A stretch of 64,000 bases of DNA. Origin: G963422565 sp963422565. Lineage in GTDB: Bacteria; Pseudomonadota; Alphaproteobacteria; MPNO01. Every line of letters starts with the position of its first letter. Position 1 is the first letter of the stretch. Positions 18,689-25,929 of the stretch are shown here, in pieces. The position numbers were made by a program, and so were the translations under genes. The notes beneath the pieces are model-generated. The model was not told where the DNA came from. It searched no databases and was given only the letters and a program-made list of their open reading frames with translations. The stretch spans positions 2,294,001 through 2,358,000 of the forward strand of contig OY730228.1 in assembly GCA_963422565.1 (NCBI GenBank). The letters run 5' to 3'.

Positions 18689-19870
18689 TCATTCAACAAT
18701 CGATGTCGGGCAACAATCGATGTCGGGTGCCGGTCGTGTCGGCTGGGTGAGGATCTCCAGCGCCCGACGCCGGTCGAGTTGAGCGTGCGCAAACTGATTG
18801 CGGTAACTCCGAAGGCAACCGTAGCAACTGGAGTCGCAGCCGCAATTGCCCTTTACGCGCTTTTTCGCAGCATCGAGCACATCGGCGAAAACCTTTTCGC
18901 GTTCCAGCTGCGCCACCAGCCCGGCGCCGCCCGGTACGTTGTCGTAGAGCACAACCGCGGACTCGCCTGGGTGGTCGCCACCGGCAATGGTGACGTTCAG
19001 GTCGGTGTCCGGCACTTCCAGCGTGTCCGCCGCACCCAGCAGGACGGCATAGGCGACCGAATACGCATCCCGCTCGCCATGGACCGTCGGAAACTGAAGG
19101 CGCACGACATCGGTGTCCAGTTCGTGGCCGAGGGAGAACAGCTTCAGTTTGACCTTGCAATCCGAACCCGACGGCGACTCATGGCCGGCCTGCGGCGCCG
19201 TCATGTGGCTGCCGCAGGAGGGGCAGATGTAGAAGCCCTTCCGGTTTCGGCCCTCGCACAGGATGACCAGCACGCCGGGAACGGCCTGCGTCACCTGAAC
19301 GCCGAACATGGTCCTGCTTTCGGGCTGCGCCTCGAAACCCCGGAAGAAGGGCCGCGTCGTGTACAGGCGGCGCGCGCGTCCCTGCGGCTCCGAGGGCTTC
19401 TTGAACAGGGGTGTCACGAAGCCGAACTCGGGAATGAGATACTTACGTGCGCCCGGCAGCTCCTCTGCATCGCCTCCGTTCCATTGCGTGAAGTTGCGCG
19501 CATCGTTGTAGCGGTAGTGGCGCACGGGCCATGCCTTGCCAGCCACCGCCTTCACGCCGCAGGACTCCCATTCGAGCTTGTTGGCGACCACCTTGCCGCC
19601 GGGAGCGTATTCGGCGATCGCCTGCGACAGATCCCGCTGGAGCGCAACGCCGGTCGTTCGGCCGTCCGTGGATCGGATATCGAGATCTCGGCCGATGGAA
19701 TCGATGCGGTCGGGTTGGCAGGCGATATGGGATATATTGCGCCAGGCCAGAGATGTCTCGCCAATGTGCGCAGCGCTGCGATTATCCATCTCACCCGCAT
19801 CGATCAATCCAGGCCCGTGTCGAATACAAGAGATCAATCTTGGAAAACCTATTCCTTCGCTGCCCTTCAA
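18689..19870 (-). pseudogene. C-terminal remnant of a DUF1998 helicase-type gene
   Basis: The open frame (about 393 codons from a TTG) matches only the C-terminal part of large DEAD/DEAH helicases carrying a DUF1998 zinc domain, as in DrmB-like or YprA/MrfA-like proteins. Landmarks are AIAEYAPGGKVVANK, CPSCGSH, LYDNVPGGAGLV and the final CGCDSSCYGCLRSYRNQ cysteine cluster. The helicase motor domains that should precede it are absent. The IS1-type element lies immediately upstream, but the same frame also hits a stop 7 codons into the sequence on the far side of the element, so the gene was probably already truncated when the element arrived. It is likely non-functional, a relic of a defence or repair gene. 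Confidence 0.75.
18694..18727. repeat. 17-bp tandem duplication
   Basis: CAACAATCGATGTCGGG occurs twice in direct succession at the 3' end of the DUF1998 remnant. It encodes the last residues and may be a replication-slippage or recombination scar marking the remnant's border with the aminotransferase gene. Confidence 0.9.
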
Positions 19871-19882
19871 GTCAAGGAAGCC

Positions 19883-19890
19883 GGAACTTC
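19883..19890. repeat. Target-site duplication, left copy (8 bp)
   Basis: GGAACTTC immediately precedes the left inverted repeat and recurs at 22273-22280 after the right one. A duplication of this size is typical of IS1-family insertion. Confidence 0.9.
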
Positions 19891-19912
19891 GGTAGTGGGT
19901 CAGTTTGGAATC
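19891..19912 (+). repeat. IS1-type left terminal inverted repeat
   Basis: 22 bp starting GGTAGTGGGTCAG, a perfect inverse of 22251-22272. In the shifted reading frame, the stop codon of the transposase lies inside this repeat. Confidence 0.95.
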
Positions 19913-19979
19913 GCTTTCTTGTAGGGGCCGCGCGGGCCGGGCTTCGGGGCCGCTTCTTCCACCAGCCGCACAATGTCCT

Positions 19980-20786
19980 CTACATCCAAAGCCGGTCCGT
20001 CACTCCAGCGGCCATCGCGGGCGTGACGCGAAGGCTGCCATGGATGCGGCAGAAGTTGTAGTGCATGAAGTGCAGCGCGACGCTGTAGGTGTGGTTCTCG
20101 ATCTTCTTCGAGAACGCATTGGTCAGCCTGGTGAAGCGGTGGATCGCCATCCGTATCGTCAGGTTGTTCCGCTCGACATAGGAAGTGCTGACGGCGGCCG
20201 GGTCCGGGTTGCCCTCGATCTTCCGCTTGATGATGCCGGTGCATTCCGCCGGCGAGTAGCGCCGCGAGGCGCTCTTGCCCGCGTCTGGCTGGCCGTAGAG
20301 CTTCACCAGCATGGCATAGTCCACATCGCCCCCGAACGCGCCTTCTACAGCCTCCAGGTAGGCTTTGAGGCCGTCCGTGGTGAGCTGGACCCGGCAGGCC
20401 AGCCGTGCCCGGAGATCGTCCATAAGCTCGATCGCCGTCTCGCTGGAGCGGTCCCCGACGCGCCATGACGGAACGAGCTTCGTATCGGCGCAGATCGCGG
20501 TCCAGGTCCACACATCGCTGGCTTCGGGCGGCGCAGCCTTGGCGCGAGGGACATTCTTCTCCTTCGCGTAGATGAACGACCAGATTTCATCGACTTGGAT
20601 GCGCCTGCAGGGAAGGTCGCGGAGCACCTTGTCCTGATACGCCTCGCAAGCCTTGCCAGCGTCGATCAGCAGCTTGGCGACAGTGTTCTTCGACACATCC
20701 GCGATCCGCGTGGTTGAGCGGATGCTGTTGCCCTCGACCAAGAGCCGGAGAATCAGCGTGCGCTTCTTGGTATCCAGCCTGTTCAT
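19980..20786 (-). CDS. IS1-family transposase (3' end frameshifted)
   Basis: This 268-residue IS1-type transposase has an N-terminal helix-turn-helix (MNRLDTKKR, then STTRIADVSKNTVAKLL) and a DDE core with likely Asp in QVDEIWSF, Asp in TTDGLKAYL and Glu in SYVERNNLTIRM. ATG at 20786 matches the usual N terminus; an ATG at 20813 would add nine residues. The frame ends early at 19980 (DRLWM stop). Shifted by one base, it continues as DVEDIVRLVEEAAPKPG to a stop at 19900, the normal C terminus of this family. One G seems to be missing near 19986-19990, from mutation, sequencing error or frameshifting. Confidence 0.88.
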   Translation of the reverse strand: MNRLDTKKRTLILRLLVEGNSIRSTTRIADVSKNTVAKLLIDAGKACEAYQDKVLRDLPCRRIQVDEIWSFIYAKEKNVPRAKAAPPEASDVWTWTAICADTKLVPSWRVGDRSSETAIELMDDLRARLACRVQLTTDGLKAYLEAVEGAFGGDVDYAMLVKLYGQPDAGKSASRRYSPAECTGIIKRKIEGNPDPAAVSTSYVERNNLTIRMAIHRFTRLTNAFSKKIENHTYSVALHFMHYNFCRIHGSLRVTPAMAAGVTDRLWM

Positions 20787-20881
20787 GGCACGACTGCAGG
20801 GCCTGCCGGCCATTAGTCAAGCAAAAAAGTCAGGCTATTTTAGGGATTGCGGGTAATAAGTGGCCCATATATAACCCGTGC

Positions 20882-20931
20882 AGATGTTCCGGCCGCTTAA
20901 CTGTAGCCGCAGTCGAACGGCCGGAACATCT
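20882..20931. repeat. 14-bp inverted repeat inside the IS1-type element
   Basis: Arms AGATGTTCCGGCCG (20882-20895) and its exact complement (20918-20931) enclose a 22-base loop, between the transposase start and the end of the next gene. No T-tract follows on either strand, so it is not a typical terminator. It may be an operator for transposase expression or a transposase-binding site. Confidence 0.8.
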
Positions 20932-20945
20932 ATTGGGTCATGTTC

Positions 20946-21359
20946 TCATGTCCCACCTCCCGGCACGGCTTCACGGCCTTGCGCGAGGGGTTGCGTCGGT
21001 CCAATGGACCGACGCTTGTCCTTGTTCGCATTGAGAATAACGACGCCTTCCGCCTTCAGGCGAGAGATTTGAGGCGACAAGGAACTGCGCGGGATCGTCA
21101 GCCCATGTGCGGTCGCAATCCATGCCGTAATCTCTTCCGCCGAGCCACCGCCAGGGTGCTCCCGCAAAGCCTCGACGACGCGATCCTTGATTGTGGCTCG
21201 ACTCGATGGGCGCCTGCTTCCGTTTTCCGAGTTCTGCTCAGCCGTCGCATTGATCGCCTCAAGAGCCACCTTTAGCTCCTGAGATTCGAGCCGAAGAGCT
21301 GCCTGTTCTTCCTTGATTTCAGCCTGTCGCTCAGTAATGAATTCCCGAAGCGTCATCAT
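20946..21359 (-). CDS. Coiled-coil/winged-helix-like passenger protein
   Basis: This 137-residue protein belongs to no family I recognise. Residues 1-45 (MMTLREFITERQAEIKEEQ onwards) look like a charged coiled coil. Residues 65-115 (IKDRVVEALREHPGGG, SAEEITAWI, LSPQISRLKAEGVVIL) look like a winged-helix DNA-binding domain. The start at 21359 is favoured; the next codon, at 21356, is also ATG. It sits directly upstream of the transposase inside the element and is transcribed in the same direction, so a role in regulating transposition is a reasonable inference. Confidence 0.65.
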   Translation of the reverse strand: MMTLREFITERQAEIKEEQAALRLESQELKVALEAINATAEQNSENGSRRPSSRATIKDRVVEALREHPGGGSAEEITAWIATAHGLTIPRSSLSPQISRLKAEGVVILNANKDKRRSIGPTQPLAQGREAVPGGGT

Positions 21360-21455
21360 GGCGTCGCCCGTCAGATTGTAACTTGCGAGGAATATAGCGG
21401 GCCTGACTCCATTTTGCAAGACTTCGCGCGTGCGTCTTTGTCGAAAAGAATCTGA

Positions 21456-21671
21456 CTAAGACGCTCCCCATCTTGCGGCTGCCGCTTTCCTGGCAATGGC
21501 GCGTCGTTGCTCCGATGTCAGGGAAGCCGCTCGCGCAGGACCGCCCTTCAAACCGCCCCTGCGCTGCCCCGGAGCTTTGCTGGGTATGGCGTCCTCAACC
21601 TCGCCGGTCGCCAAGTCCACGATGCGCTTGGCGCGTTGGTTCGTGTCGCGGGGTCTCTTGGGCCGATCCAT
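21456..21671 (-). CDS. Small basic hypothetical protein
   Basis: This 71-residue protein resembles short conserved alphaproteobacterial proteins with the layout KRPRDTNQRAKRIVDLATG, a variable linker, then GGLKGGPARAASLTSEQRR and a final AIARKAAAARWG. The C-terminal lysine/alanine-rich stretch looks like a nucleic-acid-binding tail. Function is unknown. It is the middle passenger of the IS1-type element; the start ATG is at 21671, and a longer upstream frame lacks homology. Confidence 0.6.
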   Translation of the reverse strand: MDRPKRPRDTNQRAKRIVDLATGEVEDAIPSKAPGQRRGGLKGGPARAASLTSEQRRAIARKAAAARWGAS

Positions 21672-21763
21672 GCTTTCAATATGACAGGCGCTCCGCTGAA
21701 TGTCTAGGTCTGGCTTCAGGACACCGGCGCTCAAAGACGATGAGCGCCGGTGGTGTGCCCTGT

Positions 21764-22060
21764 TTACATGCAGGTGCCATAGATACCGGAACCGGTGACG
21801 CACCCGCCCCCGGGACCGCATTGCGTATCGAACATGCAGGTGTTCCGCTGCTTGCCGGTAATGTCGAGCGGGTTCCGCGCTGGCCTGCGGTCGTTGCTGT
21901 TGCCGGGGAACATGCCACCGACGCAACAGCCGTAAAGCGAACCCGAAGGTTTGACGCATTTCGATCCGGGCTTGCAGTCGGTGCTGAACATGCACGCATA
22001 GGATGGGGCGGCGGTTGCCATGAGGGCAAGAAATACCAAGGCTCCGAAGAAGGCTCTCAT
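21764..22060 (-). CDS. Secreted Cys-rich repeat protein (IS passenger)
   Basis: This 98-residue protein has a clear signal peptide (MRAFFGALVFLALMATAAPS, likely cut after A22). The mature part has two copies of one motif, residues 23-46 and 75-97, with the pattern CMFxTxC-xPG-xxCV and ending YGxC. It holds nine cysteines in total, so a disulfide-bonded periplasmic or extracellular product is likely. The residue before the first Cys is not preceded by a good lipobox. I cannot assign a function. It lies at the distal end of the IS1-type element, next to the right inverted repeat. Confidence 0.7.
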   Translation of the reverse strand: MRAFFGALVFLALMATAAPSYACMFSTDCKPGSKCVKPSGSLYGCCVGGMFPGNSNDRRPARNPLDITGKQRNTCMFDTQCGPGGGCVTGSGIYGTCM

Positions 22061-22250
22061 GTCTGTCTCCACAGTTTCAGGCCGTCCCGACGGGCGTCGG
22101 GCCGGTCGCCAAACAATCGCCATAGCGTGGGACTCCCGCGTGTTCCCGCAATGCGGTCTTGTATTGCGCGGGCGGCCCGACATGGGCCGTCGCTATGGCG
22201 TGTTTGGCGATGACAGAAGGCTGCGAAGCGCTACTGTCGGGAGTCAACAA

Positions 22251-22272
22251 GATTCCAAACTGACCCACTACC
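22251..22272 (-). repeat. IS1-type right terminal inverted repeat
   Basis: 22 bp ending CTGACCCACTACC, a perfect inverse of 19891-19912. Confidence 0.95.
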
Positions 22273-22280
22273 GGAACTTC
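22273..22280. repeat. Target-site duplication, right copy (8 bp)
   Basis: GGAACTTC, identical to 19883-19890, directly after the right inverted repeat. Confidence 0.9.
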
Positions 22281-22682
22281 GCGTCCGGCGTCATCGCCAG
22301 ATCGCCAAGGTCTCCGAACTCGGCGACGGTTCAATTGGCGAGAACAGAGACCGGCGGGACGGGCGGTTCAATTATCCGCCGACTCGTCGTATCGCTCGAG
22401 AATATTGCCCTCAGACCCTCCGCTTGCTCGGACCCTCCCTAGTTCAGGACATATGAGACGGGGGGTTATCCCTGGCTGTCTGTTTGGCAAGGTACTGGGC
22501 GGGTCTTGCGGGTCTGCGTCCTTTGGGCAGGCGTTTGGCGTAGGGTCGCTTGCGGCCCGCGGCGCGCGGTGCGGGCGGGGCCGCGTCTGCGCGGCGCCTA
22601 CCGAGGAGATGGCGCGGGCGGGTGCGCGGGAAGCTGCGCATGTCGGTGCGCGCCCTGCCCCCGCTCCGGCGGGGCGGGCCGG
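22281..22682. other. Junction between IS target and phage module
   Basis: No full gene is seen. Near the element, a short minus-strand frame reads into the pre-insertion site (ending LGDLAMTPDAKFR) but is only about two dozen codons. 22440-22552 is repeat A, copy 2. A G+C-rich hairpin at about 22657-22675, just past the repressor stop codon, could end its transcript, though it lacks a T-run. Confidence 0.5.
22440..22552 (-). repeat. Dispersed repeat A, copy 2
   Basis: Inverted copy of 791-902, about 90% identical by eye, ending in the same in-frame stop codon. It marks the left border of the Mu-like phage module and lies beside the IS1-type element's target site. Confidence 0.7.
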
Positions 22683-23426
22683 TCACCGGCGGAGCGTCTG
22701 CGCCGTCCACACCACCTCGCCGACGATCTCCGCCCCTTCCGGCCAGGGGAGATCGGGCCAGACCGGGTGGTCGCTCGCCAGCAGCCAGCCGCCGCCGGCG
22801 TCCTTCTTCAACCGCTTGACGACGAGCCCGTCCGGCGCCGCGACGACGAACACCCCCCCGGCGCGGCGGCGGCGCCGCGCGCGGTCGACCAGGATCGATC
22901 CGCCGTTCGCCAGCGTCGGCTCCATCGATTCCCCCTGGACCCCGATCACCACGCACTGGGTCGGATCGAGCCCGTTCTGATCGAGCCAGTCGCGGCGGAA
23001 GGCGACGCTGCCCTGGGCCGACGCGTCCTCGAACGGCGTGCCGCCGCCGGCGGCGGTGGCGAGCTGGAGCACCTCGACCTGGCGCAGCGCGGGCGGGCCC
23101 GGGTCGTCGGCCGGGGCCGGCGGCGCGCCGGTGAGCCGCCGCGCCGCGCCCTCCGCCTCGTCGCGCAGCCGGCCGAGCACCGCCGCCGCCTGGCGCAGCG
23201 GTCCCGCCGCGTCCTCGGCGGCGGCCTCCGGCGCCGACCCGATCGACAGCTCGAGCCCGAGCGCGGCGCAGATCTCGGCGGCGCGCGGCAATGTCGGCAG
23301 GTGACCGCGCAGCACCGAGCGGATCGCGTCGCGCTGCAGCCCGGCGCGCTGCGCCGCGACGATCGCGCTCTCGCCCCGCATCTCCAGCCGCGCCGCGATG
23401 AGCGCCCTGAATTCGTCCGCCGTCAT
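22683..23426 (-). CDS. Phage LexA/CI-like repressor (HTH + S24 peptidase)
   Basis: This 247-residue repressor has an N-terminal XRE-type helix-turn-helix (about residues 15-62, VAAQRAGLQRDAIRSVL). A C-terminal S24 peptidase domain carries the nucleophile Ser in GVQGESMEPTL and the general-base Lys in LVVKRLKK. By family it would dimerise on operators and inactivate itself on RecA filaments. The ATG at 23426 abuts a palindrome (23427-23442) that is probably its own operator; an upstream ATG at 23444 lies beyond that site. It is transcribed away from the rest of the module. Confidence 0.88.
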   Translation of the reverse strand: MTADEFRALIAARLEMRGESAIVAAQRAGLQRDAIRSVLRGHLPTLPRAAEICAALGLELSIGSAPEAAAEDAAGPLRQAAAVLGRLRDEAEGAARRLTGAPPAPADDPGPPALRQVEVLQLATAAGGGTPFEDASAQGSVAFRRDWLDQNGLDPTQCVVIGVQGESMEPTLANGGSILVDRARRRRRAGGVFVVAAPDGLVVKRLKKDAGGGWLLASDHPVWPDLPWPEGAEIVGEVVWTAQTLRR

Positions 23427-23498
23427 GTGGAACGTATACCACAATCATCCCCAGAAAACAACATGCCTTCCATTGACAGGATGAGGAACATATTCCAT
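23427..23498. promoter_or_regulatory. Two related operator-like palindromes
   Basis: GTGGAACGTATACCAC (23427-23442) and GAGGAACATATTCCAT (23483-23498) share 12 of 16 bases and the same GGAAC-N-TAT-N-CCA core. They lie between the divergent repressor and Cro/Ner-like genes, one touching the repressor start codon and one just upstream of the other gene, as expected for a lysogeny switch. Confidence 0.6.
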
Positions 23499-23507
23499 TT
23501 TCGCGGT

Positions 23508-23756
23508 ATGAATTCGACTTCACTGCTGCGGCTGGGACGGCTCTACGCCCGCGTCAACGGCCTCGCGCTCAGCACCGTCGGCCGGCAGGTCGCCAATCAC
23601 GGCCGTTTTTTCGGCCGGCTCGAGGCAGGGCACACGATCACCGAGGCGCGAATCGCCCGGGTGACCCAGGCCTTCTCCGACCGCTGGCCGTCCAGGCTCG
23701 CCTGGCCGCCGGACATCCCGCGCCCGCAGCCCCGATCGAGGAGGACATCGAAATGA
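23508..23756 (+). CDS. Cro/Ner-position small phage protein
   Basis: This 82-residue protein is the first rightward gene of the module, in the position of Mu ner or lambda cro. The layout (YARVNGLALSTVGRQV, then FFGRLEAGHTITEARIARV and a tail with FSDRWPSRLAWP) resembles short proteins found at this place in alphaproteobacterial Mu-like phages. The DNA-binding helix is not obvious enough to prove. The ATG at 23508 is close behind the second palindrome. The stop overlaps the next start (ATGA). Confidence 0.6.
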   Translation: MNSTSLLRLGRLYARVNGLALSTVGRQVANHGRFFGRLEAGHTITEARIARVTQAFSDRWPSRLAWPPDIPRPQPRSRRTSK

Positions 23757-24286
23757 CCGAGAGCGGTTCCGCCCCGCCGGGCCTCGAGGAGATCGGGGCG
23801 CTCTGCCGCCACTACGCCCGCGCCCGCGCCCGGCTCGCCGAGACCGGCGCCGAGATTCGCGCGCTCCAGCGCGAAGCGCTGCGCGGCCGGCTGCGCAGAC
23901 TCAGGTCCCGCGCCGCCGCCTGCGAGGACGCGCGGGCCGAGCTGGCCGCCGCCGTCGCCGCCGCCCCCGGCCTGTTCGCCCGCCCGCGCACCCGGATCGT
24001 CGAGGGGGTCCGGGTCGGCTATCGCAGGCGGCCGGGGCGCGTCGCCTGCGCCGACGAGGCGGCGGCGATCGCCGACATCCGGCGGCTCTTCCCCGACCGG
24101 GCGGCGGAGCTGATCCGGATCGCCGAGTCGCTCGACCGCAACGCCGTCCGGCGGCTCGACGCGGAGACGCAGGCGGCGATCGGGGTCGTCGTCGCCGAGT
24201 CCGGGGACGAGATCCTGGTCGCCGCCGCGCCGGACGATCTCGACCGGCTGGTCGCCGGGCTGCTCGAAGACGGCGACGCGGCATGA
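23753..24286 (+). CDS. Gam-like phage protein (putative host-nuclease inhibitor)
   Basis: The 177-residue product has an N-terminal coiled coil (about residues 15-70, rich in Arg/Glu/Ala). The C-terminal half, with RPRTRIVEGVRVGYRRRPGR, is reminiscent of Mu Gam-type proteins that coat DNA ends and block exonucleases. The match is by layout and position only, so the assignment is tentative. It overlaps both neighbours by 4 bases. MuA and MuB transposition genes, which normally lie between ner and gam, are missing. Confidence 0.5.
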   Translation: MTESGSAPPGLEEIGALCRHYARARARLAETGAEIRALQREALRGRLRRLRSRAAACEDARAELAAAVAAAPGLFARPRTRIVEGVRVGYRRRPGRVACADEAAAIADIRRLFPDRAAELIRIAESLDRNAVRRLDAETQAAIGVVVAESGDEILVAAAPDDLDRLVAGLLEDGDAA

Positions 24287-24636
24287 GACCCGCCATGGAC
24301 GCGCTGCCGGGGGTGCTGTCGGAGATCGCCGAGATCGCCGGCGTCGAGGCCGCGCTGGGGCTCGCGCTCCTCTGCGGCGGCAGCGAGATCCACATCCCCC
24401 GCCCGGCCCGGCTCACCCCGGACCACCGGCTGACCGCCGGGCTGGGGGCGGGCGGGGCGGCGGCGGTCGCCCGCTATTTCGCCGGCGAGAAGCTCTACAT
24501 CCCGCGCGCCCGCCGCGCGCTCGCCCGCCATCTCGCTGCGCGCCGGGTCGGCAGCGCCGAGATCGCCGCTCGCCTCGGCATCTCGGTCCGCACCGCCCGG
24601 CGCTACAGCGCCGGCATCCAGGGAGACCGTCCATGA
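24283..24636 (+). CDS. Mor-type transcription activator
   Basis: This 117-residue protein resembles the Mu Mor/C activator family. It has a dimerisation region, then EKLYIPRARRALARHL (the Mor-type YIPR motif), then a helix-turn-helix AEIAARLGISVRTARRY at the C terminus. In Mu, Mor turns on middle transcription leading to late genes. Here it sits directly before lysis and packaging genes, consistent with that role. ATGA overlaps on both sides. Confidence 0.72.
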   Translation: MRPAMDALPGVLSEIAEIAGVEAALGLALLCGGSEIHIPRPARLTPDHRLTAGLGAGGAAAVARYFAGEKLYIPRARRALARHLAARRVGSAEIAARLGISVRTARRYSAGIQGDRP

Positions 24637-25064
24637 CCGATATCCGCCCCGCGGACCGGCTCGCCGCCGAGCTGATCCGCGACGAAGGACTCAGGCTCCG
24701 CCCCTACCGCGACAGCCTCGGCCATCTGACCATAGGCGTCGGGCGCAATCTCGATGCGCGGGGGATCAGCCGCGCCGAGGCGCTGTTCCTGCTCGGCAAC
24801 GACATCGCGATCGCCGAGGCGGATCTCGATGCCAACGCGCCCTGGTGGCGGGAACTGCCGGCGGGGCCGCGGCGCGGCCTCGCCAACATGTGCTTCAACC
24901 TGGGCTGGCCGCGGCTCTCGGGCTTCGCGCACATGCTGGCGGCGCTGGCGGCGGGCGACGGGGAGCGCGCCGCCGCCGAGGCGCTCGACAGCCGTTGGGC
25001 CGCCCAGGTCGGGCCGCGCGCCGCGCGCGTCGCCGCCCTCCTCGGTCGGGGAGACGGAAGATGA
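24633..25064 (+). CDS. Phage endolysin (T4-type lysozyme, GH24)
   Basis: This 143-residue muramidase has the GH24 catalytic triad Glu18, Asp27 and Thr33 in the segment DEGLRLRPYRDSLGHLTIG, and MCFNLGWPRLSGFAHM later in the domain. No signal peptide is seen, so release probably depends on the downstream holin. It cleaves peptidoglycan for cell lysis. It overlaps the holin gene by 4 bases. Confidence 0.92.
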   Translation: MTDIRPADRLAAELIRDEGLRLRPYRDSLGHLTIGVGRNLDARGISRAEALFLLGNDIAIAEADLDANAPWWRELPAGPRRGLANMCFNLGWPRLSGFAHMLAALAAGDGERAAAEALDSRWAAQVGPRAARVAALLGRGDGR

Positions 25065-25597
25065 CCGATATCCTGGGCACCGCCAAGGCGATCCTCGGCG
25101 CCGTCGCGCCCCATCTCGGGGCGGCCCTCGGCGGCCCTTTCGGCGGGATCGCGGCGCGCGCGATCACCGAGGCGCTCGGTATCGCGCCGTCCGACGACCC
25201 GGCCCAGGCCGCGCGCGGCGTCGCCGCGGCCAGCCCTGCCGACCTCCTCGCGGTCAAGCGCGCCGAGCAGGCCTTTCGGATCGAGATGGAGCGGCTGGGG
25301 CTGCGCGCGGAGGAAATCGCCGCCGCCGACCGCGCGTCCGCCCGCAGCCGCCAGGCGCGGACCCGCGACCCGATGCCGGCGCTGATCGCGCTTGCCGCGC
25401 TCGCCGGCTTCTTCGGCATTCTGACCGCGATGGTGCTGGTCGACATACCGGCCGGGGCGATGCAGCCGCTGCTGGTGATGCTGGGCGCGCTGGGAACGCT
25501 GGTCACCCAGATCGGCGCCTTCTATTTCGGCTCCTCGGCCGGCTCGGCGCGCAAGACCGAGAGCCTCGAGCGGCTCGCCGCGGGGGTGTCCGGATGA
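25061..25597 (+). CDS. Holin (3TM-type)
   Basis: This 178-residue protein has an N-terminal amphipathic/glycine-rich segment, a long charged middle, and two clear hydrophobic helices (about residues 108-130 and 135-158). The C-terminal GAFYFGSSAGSARKTE is typical of 3TM phage holins. It would form pores that let the adjacent endolysin reach the cell wall. The start at 25061 overlaps the lysozyme stop codon; a longer frame upstream is spurious. Confidence 0.75.
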   Translation: MTDILGTAKAILGAVAPHLGAALGGPFGGIAARAITEALGIAPSDDPAQAARGVAAASPADLLAVKRAEQAFRIEMERLGLRAEEIAAADRASARSRQARTRDPMPALIALAALAGFFGILTAMVLVDIPAGAMQPLLVMLGALGTLVTQIGAFYFGSSAGSARKTESLERLAAGVSG

Positions 25598-25929
25598 TCG
25601 AGACCGGCGCCCTCGAGGCCTGGACGGCGCGCGGCATCGCCGGCGCGCTGGTCGCGGCCGGGGCGGCGCTGTTCCTGCGGGTGCGCCGCAACGAGGCGCG
25701 GCTCGCCGTGATCGAGTCGCGCGACGGCGGCGCGCTGACGCGGCTCGAGAGCCGGGCCGGCGAGATGGAGCGCGAGCTTCGCGAGCTCCGGCTCTCGGTC
25801 ACCGAGACCTATGTCCGGCGCGACGACTACATGCCCCAGCTCTCGCAGATCCTCGCCAAGCTCGACGCCCAGGCGGCGCTGCTGGCGCGGCTCGACGAGC
25901 GCAGCCGCAGATGGGAGACCCAGCCGTGA
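25594..25929 (+). CDS. DUF2730-like phage membrane protein
   Basis: This 111-residue protein has one N-terminal transmembrane helix (about residues 13-29) followed by a coiled coil and a charged tail. It has the size and place of the DUF2730 protein that follows lysis genes in Mu-like phages. It may act as a spanin-like or holin-associated protein; the function is not established. ATGA overlap with the holin gene and GTGA overlap with the next gene. Confidence 0.62.
   Translation: MIETGALEAWTARGIAGALVAAGAALFLRVRRNEARLAVIESRDGGALTRLESRAGEMERELRELRLSVTETYVRRDDYMPQLSQILAKLDAQAALLARLDERSRRWETQP

Larger units (their letters stand above)
19891..22272. mobile_element. IS1-family element with passenger genes (2,382 bp)
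   Basis: The ends are 22-bp perfect inverted repeats (19891-19912 and 22251-22272) flanked by an identical 8-bp direct repeat, GGAACTTC. Inside, all on the minus strand, are an IS1-type DDE transposase and three other genes: a winged-helix-like protein, a small basic protein and a Cys-rich secreted protein. A simple IS1 is about 770 bp; some IS1 relatives (the ISMhu11 type) are longer and carry passengers. It inserted upstream of the DUF1998 remnant. Intact repeats and duplication argue for a recent insertion. Confidence 0.93.

Noticed and set aside
18689..19870. A functional DISARM system
   Set aside because: Only the C-terminal part of one DUF1998 protein is present; no methyltransferase, motor helicase or other partner is seen.
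20882..20931. Palindrome as an intrinsic terminator
   Set aside because: No T-run follows on either strand, and the loop is long.
21764..22060. Cys-rich passenger as a lipoprotein
   Set aside because: The residues before the first cysteine (SYA) do not form a lipobox.
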